DNA of 64,000 nucleotides from Nocardia brevicatena NBRC 12119 (lineage in GTDB: Bacteria > Actinomycetota > Actinomycetes > Mycobacteriales > Mycobacteriaceae). Positions 23,389 through 32,199 of this stretch are shown here, piece by piece (position 1 is the stretch's first letter; each line of letters begins with the position of its first letter). The notes under the pieces are model-generated. The model was not told the DNA's origin, did no database searches, and saw only the letters and a program-made list of their open reading frames with translations. The translations under genes were made by a program, and so were the position numbers. The stretch lies in contig NZ_BAFU01000070.1 of the NCBI RefSeq assembly GCF_000308495.1, positions 186,001 through 250,000 on the forward strand, read 5' to 3'.

Positions 23389-24612
23389 TCAGCGCCGCGG
23401 CACGCCGGGCATACCGGCGAAGATCAGTTCGAACACCGTGGGATGGTTCGGGTAGATCTTCGTGGACGGTACGAACGGTGTGATCTCGGCGGTATCGGTG
23501 ACGGAGTAGTCGGCGTGGCTGCCGGGGACTCGGTCGAGGACACCCTTGCAGTTCGGGCCGCCGGTCGCGTTGACCTTCGGCAGGTCTTCCGGGTACGTGT
23601 AGGCCTCGGCGCCGTACATGAAGCTGGCGTTGAACGAAGCGCCCGGATTCCGGCCGCCGAAGAGGTCCTCGGCCAGCGGCATGGCCCGGGCCAGGCCCAC
23701 GACCGTGCAGTTCAGCGCCGGTTTGTATTCATTGAGCAGACCGGCCGTCGGCCGCAACAGCTCCAGGGCGGTTCCGAGTGGCTGTTCGTTCTCCCGCAGC
23801 ACCGCGCCCGTGGTGTCGGCCAGGCCGACGGTGTCCAGCAACAGGATGTCCAGGTTCCCGGCGTCGTCGGCGATCGTCGTGCCGGTCACCGTGGCGTTCT
23901 CCAGGACACGCAGAAGATCGGGGGCGGTATCGGCGTAGAGGTTGGTCACCGCGGCGGTGGCCTGGATATCGCGGCGCAGCGTGGGCAGGGTCGGGTTGAT
24001 CTCCTTCAGGTAGGCGTCGGCCCGCACCAGCAGATCACCCAGTTGGTCGCCGCGACCCTGGAGTGCGGTGCCGAGGGCGGTGAGTGTGGCATTGAGTTCG
24101 GTCGGTTCGACCATGTTCAACACCTCGGTGAGCCGTTCGAACAGGGTGTTGAACTCGACGGTCACCGACTCACCGCGCAGCACCGTTCCCGGTTGCAGCC
24201 GCTCGGAGGGGTCCGGTGGTTCGACGAAGTTGACGTATTTGGCGCCGAATACGGTGGTGGAGCGAATATCGACGAGCACATTGGCCGGGACCAGCCGCAT
24301 CATGTCCGGGTCCAGCTCGAGCTCCAACCGCGCCCCGTTCCCGGCCGTTTCGACGGTCTCGACCCGCCCTATCCGAACGCCGCGGAATTTCACCTTGGCA
24401 TCGGGGTCGAGCACCAGACCGCTGCGCGGCACCTCCACGGCCACCGACTCGTGGGGAGCGAAACCGCCGCTGAACATGATCAGCGCGACGGCCACGAACA
24501 GCGCGGCGACGAGCACCATGGCCAGGCCCGCGACCTTCAGTCGGACTGCCGCCCACATCGCCCGCCACGGAGCAGACCTGTCGGCTCGGGTGTGCCGTAA
24601 CGATCCCACCAC
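23389..24612 (-). CDS. MCE family lipid-transport protein, solitary
   Basis: 407-aa cell-envelope protein. An N-terminal membrane anchor (about residues 25-48, VAGLAMVLVAALFVAVALIMF) is followed by the MCE beta-barrel domain (about 55-135: VEVPRSGLVLDPDAKVKFRGVR). A long helical region comes next, then a loop with two cysteines (LNCTVV, PNCKGV). MCE subunits form tunnels that carry sterols or fatty acids across the envelope. Canonical mce operons carry yrbE permeases and six mce genes; here the gene is alone, convergent with the HMG-CoA-lyase-like gene (3 bases apart). It may partner with a system encoded elsewhere. Confidence 0.88.
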   Translation of the reverse strand: MVGSLRHTRADRSAPWRAMWAAVRLKVAGLAMVLVAALFVAVALIMFSGGFAPHESVAVEVPRSGLVLDPDAKVKFRGVRIGRVETVETAGNGARLELELDPDMMRLVPANVLVDIRSTTVFGAKYVNFVEPPDPSERLQPGTVLRGESVTVEFNTLFERLTEVLNMVEPTELNATLTALGTALQGRGDQLGDLLVRADAYLKEINPTLPTLRRDIQATAAVTNLYADTAPDLLRVLENATVTGTTIADDAGNLDILLLDTVGLADTTGAVLRENEQPLGTALELLRPTAGLLNEYKPALNCTVVGLARAMPLAEDLFGGRNPGASFNASFMYGAEAYTYPEDLPKVNATGGPNCKGVLDRVPGSHADYSVTDTAEITPFVPSTKIYPNHPTVFELIFAGMPGVPRR

Positions 24613-25100
24613 TCACCTGCCTAGTGACGATCCGGTATCCCGGTGTACCGATCGGCCGCCTCGGATTTACGTCCGGACAGCTGTCCATAGTAGGGGGACG
24701 AGCATTCCCGGGAGTCGGTTTCCGCGAAGGTAGCGCAAATTCCGCCGCCCTCCCCGCAACCCCTCCGAACGGCAATGAAAAAGGCCCGATCACCTGCGGT
24801 GAGCGGGCCTGGAGAGAAAGTCCCCCACAACATAGGGTCCGACCTACACCTACCCGGACACCTCACCCCGCTGGTCGGACCGGGACCGCCCGGAGCGACG
24901 TTGCGCAGCGGCGCCGCGCAGGCAGGGAAGACCCTGGGGTCACGCCGGCCCTGACAACGTCACCGAAGGCAGTGCCACCCCACAGCCCGCCCGGGTCCGA
25001 ACCGCCCGAAGCGGCATAGCACAAGAGGGCTCCAAGGTTCACGAGACCACAAAGGGTTGCGGCCCTGCGCCGCCGGAGGCGGCGCAATCAAACACAGCGA
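24613..25100 (-). other. 488-bp non-coding gap, candidate structured RNA
   Basis: Between gpx and the MCE gene, both minus. I find no convincing gene: the open frames here are Arg-rich shadows. On the minus strand the gap runs from a GC hairpin just after gpx (25068-25086, GCGCCGCC/GGCGGCGC) to a strong intrinsic terminator at 24778-24810. Roughly 250-300 bases therefore lie directly before a terminator that belongs to no close gene, which fits a free-standing small RNA or a long 3' UTR. I looked for tmRNA and RNase P RNA landmarks and saw none. Confidence 0.35.
24778..24810 (-). terminator. Strong intrinsic terminator
   Basis: A 13-bp stem (24782-24794 with 24798-24810, one A-G mismatch, 3-base loop TGC), with arms AGGCCCG and CGGGCCT at the base. 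On the minus strand it is followed by five U residues (24782-24778). It ends transcription coming from the gpx side and isolates the MCE gene. Confidence 0.8.
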
Positions 25101-25586
25101 CTACAAGGCGGCCTCGACGGCGGAGACCACCACGGGCGCATCGGGGGTGGTGGTCGGGCGGAAGCGGGCGAGTACCGTGCCGTCCTTGCCGATCAGGAAC
25201 TTCTCGAAGTTCCACTGCACATCCCCGGCTGCACCCTCCGCGTCGGCGGTTGCGACCAGCTCCCGATACAGCGGGTGCCGGTTGTCGCCGTTGACGTCGG
25301 CCTTCTCCAGCAGCGGAAAGTCCACGCCGTAGGTGGTGGAGCAGAACTGCTGGATTTCCTCGGCGCTACCGGGCTCCTGTCCCATGAACTGGTTGCACGG
25401 GAAACCGATCACGCTGAATCCCTGCGCCCCGTATTTCCGGTGCAGGTCCACCAGTCCCGAGTACTGCGGGGTCAGGCCGCATTTGGAGGCGACATTGACC
25501 AGCAGGACGACCTTGTCTCCGGCCAGGTCGGCCAGCGTTGTCTCCTCGCCGGACAGCGTTCGCACCGGAATGTCTCGGACGTTCAT
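25101..25586 (-). CDS. Glutathione peroxidase-like thiol peroxidase
   Basis: 161-aa peroxidase that reduces hydroperoxides, probably with thioredoxin or mycothiol since this lineage lacks glutathione. The peroxidatic cysteine is in VASKCGLTPQY (about residue 36), with the partner residues Gln (FPCNQFMGQEPG) and Trp (WNFEKFL). A second Cys in FPCNQ is the usual resolving or structural one. ATG at 25586 overlaps the stop of the P450 gene (ATGA), so it is translationally coupled to that gene. Length is normal. Confidence 0.9.
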   Translation of the reverse strand: MNVRDIPVRTLSGEETTLADLAGDKVVLLVNVASKCGLTPQYSGLVDLHRKYGAQGFSVIGFPCNQFMGQEPGSAEEIQQFCSTTYGVDFPLLEKADVNGDNRHPLYRELVATADAEGAAGDVQWNFEKFLIGKDGTVLARFRPTTTPDAPVVVSAVEAAL

Positions 25587-26698
25587 TCGTATCGCACCTG
25601 CCAACTCTTGATTCCGTTGATCCAGCCCGAGCGCAACCGTACCGGATCGGAGACCGAGCGCAGGTTGGGCATTGCATCGGCGATCGCGTTGAACATCAGG
25701 TCGATTCCGTCCTCGTCGAAATTGGCCGAACCGTAGAACAGTCCGAGTCGCTGTCCTCGTTTGATCTCCTGCCCGCCCAGCACGTGGTTCTCGGTGGCCG
25801 TGCGCTGGAAAGCGGTCACCGGGGTGGCCCACCGGACGATTTCGTCGGGCGCGGTGCGCGGACGCCGCTCCTTGAAGATCTCCCACTGTTCGGGGTGGTC
25901 CACGAAGGCCTTCATCCCGTGGGTGATGGCGTTGCGGGTGGTCTCGTTGCCGGCGACGGCCAGCAGGATGACGAAGAAACCGAATTCGTCCGAACCCAGC
26001 GCTTCCCCGTCGACATCGGCGTTGACCAGCCGAGTGACGATATCGTCGACCGGACAGACCCGCCGCTGCTCGGCCATGTTCCACGCGTAGCCGAGGATTT
26101 CCGCCGAGGCCAGGGCCGGATCGCCGTATTCGGGGTCGTCGTAGTTGAGCATCTGGTTGGACCAGTCGAAGATCTGGCGCCGGTCCTCCTGCGGCACCCC
26201 TATCAGCTCGGCGATGGCCTGCAGCGGCAATTCGCAGGCGACCTGGGCGACGAAATCACCCCTGCCGCTCTTCTTCGCCTCGTGCACGATGCGCTCGGCC
26301 CGTTCGGTGAGCGCGGCCCGCAGCCCCTCCACCGCGCGGGGAGTGAACCCCTTCGAGACGATCCGCCGTACCTTGGAGTGCTTGGGCGGGTCCATGTTCA
26401 CCAGCAGCGCACCGGTGGAGTTCATCTGCTCGGGAGTAATATCGCCCGGCAGCCGGATGATGGCGCCCTTCTGCTGCGAGGAATACAGTTCCGGTGTGCG
26501 GGAGATCTCCCGAATATCCTCCAGCCTGCTGACCATCCAGTACCCGCCGTCGTTGAAACCGCCGGAGATCTCATCGGACTGGGCGTTCCACCATACCGGC
26601 GCGGTGCGCCGCAGCAGCGCGAATTCCTCCACCGGGCTGCGTTGTTCCCATAGCGCCGGATCGGTGAAATCGAAGCCCGGGGGCAGTGCGGCTGTCAT
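25583..26698 (-). pseudogene. CYP125-like cytochrome P450 lacking the haem-binding loop
   Basis: 371 aa, intact frame. N-terminus PPGFDFTDPALWEQR, I-helix AGNETT, K-helix ExxR in DEIVRW, and C-terminus RLRSGWINGIKSWQVRY are close to the steroid/cholesterol oxidase CYP125. Directly after YGSANFDE the sequence jumps to IDLMFNAIADAMP. The roughly 36 residues that normally hold the haem motif FGxGxHxCxG are absent, including the cysteine that ligates haem iron. The junction lies near 25700-25712 and keeps frame. It cannot work as a P450 as read. It sits between an SDR gene and gpx, coupled to gpx. Confidence 0.85.
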
Positions 26699-26707
26699 TA
26701 CGAGTCC

Positions 26708-27499
26708 TTATCCTTCCTCCGACAGCGGACGCAGGGGGGCCTCTGGCTGCACTTCGACCAGCACCAGATGCGCGCCGCGCGGTGTGCCGACCACGGCCGA
26801 GACGGCGGCTGCCAGATCACTGGCGCGCAGCATGTACGGATGCCGGGCGAAACCCCATTTCTGCCAGTCCTCCAGCAACGGGCCCACAACCTCGGGGGAC
26901 GCGTTCATTCCCATACCGGTGACCGTGGGACCGGGTCGTACCAGGGAAGCGCGGATACCGGTGCCCTCCAGTTCCATCCGCAGCTGGTTCACCATGGCCT
27001 CCAGTCCGGCCTTGGCCGCGCTGTAGGCGCCGTTGCGCGGCCGTGGCGTCGGGGCGCAGTCGGAGCTGATGAGCACCACATCGCCGCGGCGGCGTTCCAT
27101 CATGCCGGGCAGTACCCGATGCACCATGCGGTGCGCGCCGACCAGATGGATCTGCACCTGGTGCAGGAACTGTTCGGGGTCCATCTCCTGGATGAGGCCG
27201 AACTCGATATCACCGGCGCCGGAGACCAGGATCTCGGTGGGGCCCAGCGCCTCCTCTGCGGCCGTAACGAACTCCTCGACCGATTTCCGGTCGGTGACGT
27301 CGAGCCGGTGCGCGTAGGCGGTGCCGCCGTCGGCCCTGATCTTGTCGGCCAGTTCCTCGCAGATCTCCACCCGCCGCGCGCCGAGCGCCACCGGATGTCC
27401 CTGTTCGGCCAGGGCCACCGCGGTGGCCGCGCCGATACCGGACGAAGCCCCGGCCACGATCGTGGGCCGGCGTTCCGGATGGGGATCGAATCTGGGCAT
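26708..27499 (-). CDS. Short-chain dehydrogenase/reductase
   Basis: 263-aa classical SDR. The cofactor motif is GASSGIG near residues 17-23, the NAG-type strand reads VSGAGD, and catalytic Ser (ISSD) and Tyr-xxx-Lys (YSAAK) are present. It probably oxidises an alcohol produced by the adjacent P450s. ATG at 27499 shares its first base with the cyp123-like stop codon (TAATG), so it is tightly coupled. Placement matches Rv0765c in the M. tuberculosis cyp123 locus (from memory). Confidence 0.88.
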   Translation of the reverse strand: MPRFDPHPERRPTIVAGASSGIGAATAVALAEQGHPVALGARRVEICEELADKIRADGGTAYAHRLDVTDRKSVEEFVTAAEEALGPTEILVSGAGDIEFGLIQEMDPEQFLHQVQIHLVGAHRMVHRVLPGMMERRRGDVVLISSDCAPTPRPRNGAYSAAKAGLEAMVNQLRMELEGTGIRASLVRPGPTVTGMGMNASPEVVGPLLEDWQKWGFARHPYMLRASDLAAAVSAVVGTPRGAHLVLVEVQPEAPLRPLSEEG

Positions 27500-28704
27500 T
27501 ACCGCACCTCCACGGCGATCGGGAGCTTGGCGAAGCCCCGCACATTGGTCGAATGCACGCGTTCGATTCCTTCGTCGCGTACCCCATACGAACGCACCCG
27601 GCGGGCGAATTCCCGTAGGGCGACATTGGCTTCCAGGCGGGCCAGATGCGCGCCCAGGCAGAAGTGCACCCCGGCGCCGAAACTGGCGAGGTTGCCCTTG
27701 TCGGGGCGGTCCGGCCGGTAGCTGTCGGCGTCGTCGAAGACCTCGGAGTCGCGGTTGGCGGAGCCGATCAGCAACAGGACCTTTGCCCCGGCCGGGATGA
27801 CGCCGCCGTGGTATTCCAGGTCGGTGGCGGCGGTACGCGCGACCATCTGGCTGGAGGTGTCGTAGCGCAGGGTCTCCTCCACCCAGTCGGAGACGAGATC
27901 GGGATCGGTGGCGACCCGGGCGTACTCCTCGGGGTGGCGTCCCGCCCAGTACAGGGCGTTGCCCAGCAGTTTGGTGGTGGTCTCGTTACCGGCGACCACC
28001 ATGAGGAACATGAAGCCGATGATCTCGTCGACGGTGAGCACGTCCCCATCGATGTCCGCGTCCAGCAGCGCGGAGGTCAGATCGTCGGTGGGGTGGGCGC
28101 GCCGCTGCGCGACCATCTCGGAGTAGTAGACCACCAGGTTCAGCGAGGCTTCGATGGCCGCGTGGGGAACATCGAGGACACCGTCCTCCCGGTGCACCAC
28201 CAGATCGGCCAGACGGCGGATCTCGGCGCGGTCCTGGGCCGGTACGCCCAGGAGTTCGGAGATCACGTCCATCGGCAGTTTGCCGGCGAACTCTTCGATC
28301 CAGTCGAATTCTCCCGCCGCGAGCGCGGGTTCCAGGTGTTCGAGGGTGATCTCCCGGATTCGGGTCTCCATTTCCGCGACCCGTTTGGGGGTGAAGCCCT
28401 TGTACACCAGGCGCCGCATGCGCATATGCCGCGGATCGTCCATGGCCAGGAAGGACATGGTCTTGTGGGCGTGGGGCCCCCAGGCGGCCGGGTCCAGCGA
28501 GACACCGTTGGCGCTGGACAGTCGGGTGCTGTCGCGGAAGGCCCCGGTGACGTCGGCGTGCCGGGACAGCGCGTAGAAGTCCAGGTCCGGATTGTGGTAC
28601 AGCGGCGCTTCCGCGCGCAGCCGCGCGTACGTCGGGTAGGGGTCCTCGTGGAATGCGTAGTCGTATGGGTCGAACACCAATGGTTCCAACGATGCGGCTG
28701 TCAT
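27499..28704 (-). CDS. Cytochrome P450, CYP123 type
   Basis: 401-aa intact P450. It opens LVFDPYDYAFHEDPYPTY. The I-helix is AGNETTTK, the K-helix ExxR lies in EETLRYD, and the haem loop FGAGVHFCLGAHLARLE carries the cysteine ligand. The run DTSSQMVART and the terminus VRGFAKLPI resemble M. tuberculosis CYP123 (Rv0766c). AGGTGG precedes ATG 28704. It heads a minus-strand operon (P450, SDR, CYP125-like, Gpx) divergent from aldA. The substrate is unknown; a lipid or steroid-like alcohol is plausible from the dehydrogenases around it. Confidence 0.92.
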   Translation of the reverse strand: MTAASLEPLVFDPYDYAFHEDPYPTYARLRAEAPLYHNPDLDFYALSRHADVTGAFRDSTRLSSANGVSLDPAAWGPHAHKTMSFLAMDDPRHMRMRRLVYKGFTPKRVAEMETRIREITLEHLEPALAAGEFDWIEEFAGKLPMDVISELLGVPAQDRAEIRRLADLVVHREDGVLDVPHAAIEASLNLVVYYSEMVAQRRAHPTDDLTSALLDADIDGDVLTVDEIIGFMFLMVVAGNETTTKLLGNALYWAGRHPEEYARVATDPDLVSDWVEETLRYDTSSQMVARTAATDLEYHGGVIPAGAKVLLLIGSANRDSEVFDDADSYRPDRPDKGNLASFGAGVHFCLGAHLARLEANVALREFARRVRSYGVRDEGIERVHSTNVRGFAKLPIAVEVR

Positions 28705-29025
28705 CGGTGCCACCTCTGATTCGATAACGAGTTCTCGTCGAGCACAACCGGCCGGCCACCGGACAGAGACATATAGCTGGACACGTGTCTGGACGGTACC
28801 AGCGGCAAGCCACTCGGACAATAATAGGCGGATATTTGCCTCTCCAGCTGGGCAAAGGTGTTTCCTGGCCGCAATACCGCGACACCCGGCCGACCCTGGG
28901 CAAAACACGCGGCCGCACCGCCGTCGGCCTGGAAACATAGAACCAGTTCTCGCGATTGTCCTTGCACTCGCCGAAGCAGCCGGACTATATTCCATACACC
29001 TGTCCAGACATTATTGGGGTCTTCT
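28705..29025. promoter_or_regulatory. Divergent promoter region of the cyp123/aldA locus
   Basis: 320 bases between the two divergent operons. A 15-base motif occurs twice on the plus strand: ACACGTGTCTGGACG (28781-28795) and ACACCTGTCCAGACA (28996-29010), 11 of 15 identical. The first contains the palindrome GACACGTGTC and the second TGTC-CA-GACA. One copy lies near each operon start (about 77 bases before cyp123 and 16 before aldA). These are candidate operators, perhaps for the TetR protein encoded at the end of the plus-strand operon. Confidence 0.5.
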
Positions 29026-30495
29026 ATGAACAGTCTCCTGCCCGGCGACAGCTCGCGGCTGTTGATCGGCGGCAAGCTCGTCGCCGGCGGTAATGGCGTG
29101 TTCGACACCGTGAATCCGGCGACCGAGGAAGTAATCGGCACGGCCGCCGACGCCGGCGCCGACGATATGGACGCCGCGATCGCCGCCGCCCGCACCGCCT
29201 TCGACGAGACCGACTGGTCCCGCGACCACACCTTCCGCGTGCACTGCCTGGACCAGTTGCGCACCGCACTGCAATCGCATGTGGAGGAGCTGCGCGAGAT
29301 CACCGTCGCGGAAGCAGGTTCGCCCGTCATGTTCACCAGCGGCCCCCATCTGGAAGGGCCGATCGCCGACCTGGAGTTCGCCACCCGGCTCACCGAAACC
29401 TATGAATGGGAAACCGAGCTGGGCGTGGCCGCGCCGATGGGGATCAGCACCCGGCGCGTGGTGCGCCGGGAGGCCGTCGGGGTGGTCGGCGCGATCACCC
29501 CGTGGAACTTCCCGCACCAGATCAACTTCGCCAAGGTCGGGCCCGCGCTCGCCGCCGGAAACACCGTGGTGCTCAAACCGGCCCCGGACACCCCGTGGTG
29601 TGCAGCGGCGGTCGGCGCGATCATCGCCGAACAGACCGATATCCCGCCCGGCGTGATCAATATCGTCACCTCGTCCGATCACTCGCTGGGCGGCCAACTC
29701 ACCGGTGATCCGCGGGTCGGTATGGTCTCCTTCACCGGTTCCACCGCCACCGGCCGGGCCGTGATGACCAACGCCGCCGCCACCCTGAAGAAGACCTTCC
29801 TCGAACTCGGCGGTAAATCGGCCGCCATCGTCCTCGACGATATCGACCTCGGCAAGGCCGTGGGCTTCACCGGCTTCTCCCTCTGCGTGCATGCCGGGCA
29901 GGGCTGTGCGCTGAGCACCCGCCTGCTGGTTCCGCGCGCCTCATACGAGCAGGCGGTGGAGATCGCGGCAGCCACCATGGGCGGGCTCGCGCCCGGCGAC
30001 CCGACCGATCCCGGCACGGTCTGCGGCCCTGTCATCTCCGACAAACAGCGCGCCCGGGTACTGCGCTATATCGATATCGCCCGCTCCGAGGGCGGCCGGA
30101 TCGCGGTCGGCGGCGGTCGGCCCGCCGGCAAGGAGCGCGGCTTCTTCGTGGAGCCCACCGTTATCGCCGATCTCGACAACAGCTCGAGGGTGGCCCAGGA
30201 GGAGATCTTCGGCCCGGTTCTCGTGGTCCTGCCCTACGACAGCGACGACGACGCCATTCGCATTGCCAACGACTCCCCCTACGGCCTGTCCGGTTCGGTC
30301 TGGGGCACCGATCCCGCGCGCGTCGAACATGTCACCGACAGGGTGCGCACCGGAACCCTCGGCGTCAACGGCGGTATGTGGTATAGCGCCGACGCCCCGT
30401 TCGGCGGATACAAGCAGTCCGGGATCGGACGTGAGATGGGTGTGGCCGGGTTCGAAGAGTACCTGGAAACCAAACTGGTCGCCACGGCGCAGTAA
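29026..30495 (+). CDS. aldA: Aldehyde dehydrogenase
   Basis: 489-aa NAD(P)-dependent aldehyde dehydrogenase, the same length as M. tuberculosis AldA (Rv0768), whose gene also diverges from the cyp123 operon. Seen: ITPWNFPHQINF, the cofactor loop FTGSTATGRAV, the general-base Glu in LELGGKSA, the catalytic Cys in GQGC, and the C-terminal FGGYKQSGIGREMG. ATG at 29026 begins the usual N-terminus. It probably oxidises aldehydes made by the P450 and SDR enzymes to acids for further breakdown. Confidence 0.92.
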   Translation: MNSLLPGDSSRLLIGGKLVAGGNGVFDTVNPATEEVIGTAADAGADDMDAAIAAARTAFDETDWSRDHTFRVHCLDQLRTALQSHVEELREITVAEAGSPVMFTSGPHLEGPIADLEFATRLTETYEWETELGVAAPMGISTRRVVRREAVGVVGAITPWNFPHQINFAKVGPALAAGNTVVLKPAPDTPWCAAAVGAIIAEQTDIPPGVINIVTSSDHSLGGQLTGDPRVGMVSFTGSTATGRAVMTNAAATLKKTFLELGGKSAAIVLDDIDLGKAVGFTGFSLCVHAGQGCALSTRLLVPRASYEQAVEIAAATMGGLAPGDPTDPGTVCGPVISDKQRARVLRYIDIARSEGGRIAVGGGRPAGKERGFFVEPTVIADLDNSSRVAQEEIFGPVLVVLPYDSDDDAIRIANDSPYGLSGSVWGTDPARVEHVTDRVRTGTLGVNGGMWYSADAPFGGYKQSGIGREMGVAGFEEYLETKLVATAQ

Positions 30496-30538
30496 CCCTG
30501 TCCACTACCGGCTTTCATCGAGAACGAGGAGTTCGATC

Positions 30539-31288
30539 ATGGCCCGTTTCACCGGCAGGTCGGCCATTGTCACCGGCGCCGCGCGCGGTATCGGCGAGGT
30601 CTACGCGCAGGCGCTGGCCGCCGAAGGCGCGTCCGTCGTCGTGGCCGACCTGAACGCCGAGGGCGGTCGGGCCGTCGCGGAGAAGATCGTCGCCGACGGC
30701 GGTACCGCGTCATTCCACCCGGTGGACGTCTCCGACCCCGACTCGGCCAAGGAACTGGCCGATTTCACCATCGAGCGGTACGGCAAGATCGACCACCTGG
30801 TCAACAACGCCGCGATCTACGGCGGGATGAAACTCGACCTGCTGCTCACCGTCCCGTGGGACTACTACAAGAAGTTCATGTCGGTGAACCTGGACGGCGC
30901 GCTGGTGATGACCCGCGCGGTCTGGGAGAACATGGCAGCAGGCGGCGGCGGCTCCATCGTCAACCAGTCCTCCACCGCGGCCTGGGTGTACTCCGGGTTC
31001 TACGGTCTGGCCAAGGTCGGCATCAATGGACTCACCCAGCAGTTGGCGACCGAACTCGGCGGCTCCGATATCCGGGTGAACGCCATCGCGCCGGGCCCCA
31101 CCGATACCGAGGCCACCAGGTCCACCACCCCGGAGAACATGGTCAAGGACATGGTGAAGCGACTGCCACTCGCGCGTATGGGCACCCCGGAGGATATGGC
31201 CGGCGCCCTGCTCTACCTGCTCTCCGACGACGCGAGCTGGGTCACCGGCCAGATCTTCTGTGTCGACGGCGGCCAGGTGATCCGATAA
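30539..31288 (+). CDS. Short-chain dehydrogenase/reductase
   Basis: 249-aa classical SDR. The cofactor motif is TGAARGIG (about residues 12-19), followed by NNAA, catalytic Ser in NQSS and YGLAK for Tyr-xxx-Lys. The C-terminus is VDGGQVIR. GAGGAG precedes ATG 30539. Placement after aldA matches Rv0769. The stop shares a base with the next start (TAATG). Likely acts on a hydroxyl intermediate of the same pathway. Confidence 0.9.
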   Translation: MARFTGRSAIVTGAARGIGEVYAQALAAEGASVVVADLNAEGGRAVAEKIVADGGTASFHPVDVSDPDSAKELADFTIERYGKIDHLVNNAAIYGGMKLDLLLTVPWDYYKKFMSVNLDGALVMTRAVWENMAAGGGGSIVNQSSTAAWVYSGFYGLAKVGINGLTQQLATELGGSDIRVNAIAPGPTDTEATRSTTPENMVKDMVKRLPLARMGTPEDMAGALLYLLSDDASWVTGQIFCVDGGQVIR

Positions 31289-32199
31289 TGGGCGACGGCA
31301 CCGACACCACCGCCGCGGTGCGGGTCGGGTTCATCGGGCTCGGGGCCATGGGCGCGCCGATGGCGAAGAAGCTGCTGAACCGGTCCGGCGGGCTCACGGT
31401 CTGCGATACCCGGGCCGAGGCGGTGGAACCGTTCACCGACGCAGGCGCCGAAACCGCCGCCACCCCCGCCGAACTCGCCGCCACATGCGGGATCGTCTCG
31501 ATCGCGGTGGTCGACGACGCGCAGGTCCGCACGGTTCTGACCGGCGCGGACGGGGTCCTGAGCACCGCGGCCCCCGGCACCGTGATCGCCGTGCACTCCA
31601 CCATCGGCGACGGCACCGCCGAGGAACTGTCGCGCCTGTGCGCCGAACACGCGGTGGAATTCGTGGACGCGCCGGTCTCCGGTGGGGCCGCCGGAGCCGA
31701 CAGTGGACGGCTGGTGGTGATGATCGGCGGCAGCGACACCGCCGTCGCCGCTCTGCGCGAACCGTTCGCCTGTTTCTCCGACCGCATCGTGCACGCCGGT
31801 CCGGTCGGCTCCGGCACCCGGATGAAACTGGCCCGCAACCTGCTGCATTTCGTCTCGTTCACCGCGGCCACCGAAGCCCAGCGGCTGGCCGAGGCGGCCG
31901 GGCTGGACATCACAGCGCTCGGCAAGGTGGTGCGGCATTCCGACGCCGTCACCGGCGGGGCGGGCTCGATTATGCTGCGGGACACCACCGCGCCGATCGA
32001 GGACGGCGACTTCTGGCTGCCGATCCTCACCCACGTGCGGGAACTCGGCGAAAAGGACCTGAGCCTGGCGCTGGCCCTCGGCGACCGGCTCGGCGTCGAC
32101 CTGCCGTTGGCCCGGATCGCCCTGGACCGGCTCGGCACGGGACTCGGTGTCGGCGTCGGGGAACTCGGCGCCGGGAACAAGAGTGAGGAAACCGAATAA
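31288..32199 (+). CDS. NAD(P)-binding beta-hydroxyacid dehydrogenase (3-hydroxyisobutyrate dehydrogenase family)
   Basis: 303-aa two-domain dehydrogenase. The N-terminal Rossmann motif is GFIGLGAMGAPMAKKLL, substrate binding is FVDAPVSGGAAGA, and the catalytic Lys lies in GSGTRMKLARNLL. The C-terminal half is all-helical. It corresponds to Rv0770 in the syntenic locus. TAATG overlaps link it to genes on both sides. It probably oxidises a beta-hydroxy acid such as 3-hydroxyisobutyrate or an analogue; the exact substrate is not evident. Confidence 0.9.
   Translation: MGDGTDTTAAVRVGFIGLGAMGAPMAKKLLNRSGGLTVCDTRAEAVEPFTDAGAETAATPAELAATCGIVSIAVVDDAQVRTVLTGADGVLSTAAPGTVIAVHSTIGDGTAEELSRLCAEHAVEFVDAPVSGGAAGADSGRLVVMIGGSDTAVAALREPFACFSDRIVHAGPVGSGTRMKLARNLLHFVSFTAATEAQRLAEAAGLDITALGKVVRHSDAVTGGAGSIMLRDTTAPIEDGDFWLPILTHVRELGEKDLSLALALGDRLGVDLPLARIALDRLGTGLGVGVGELGAGNKSEETE

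Noticed and set aside
24863-25087. 74-codon minus-strand ORF after gpx
   Set aside because: Cys/Arg/Gly-rich with no Shine-Dalgarno and lying in a structured terminator-bounded gap; RNA or UTR is more likely.
24613-25100. tmRNA or RNase P RNA in the gpx-MCE gap
   Set aside because: No tRNA-like acceptor end, no tmRNA tag frame and no RNase P core sequences were found on either strand.
28701-29393. Minus-strand ORF spanning the divergent promoter and start of aldA
   Set aside because: It overlaps aldA coding sequence in antisense and would remove the promoter of cyp123; shadow composition.
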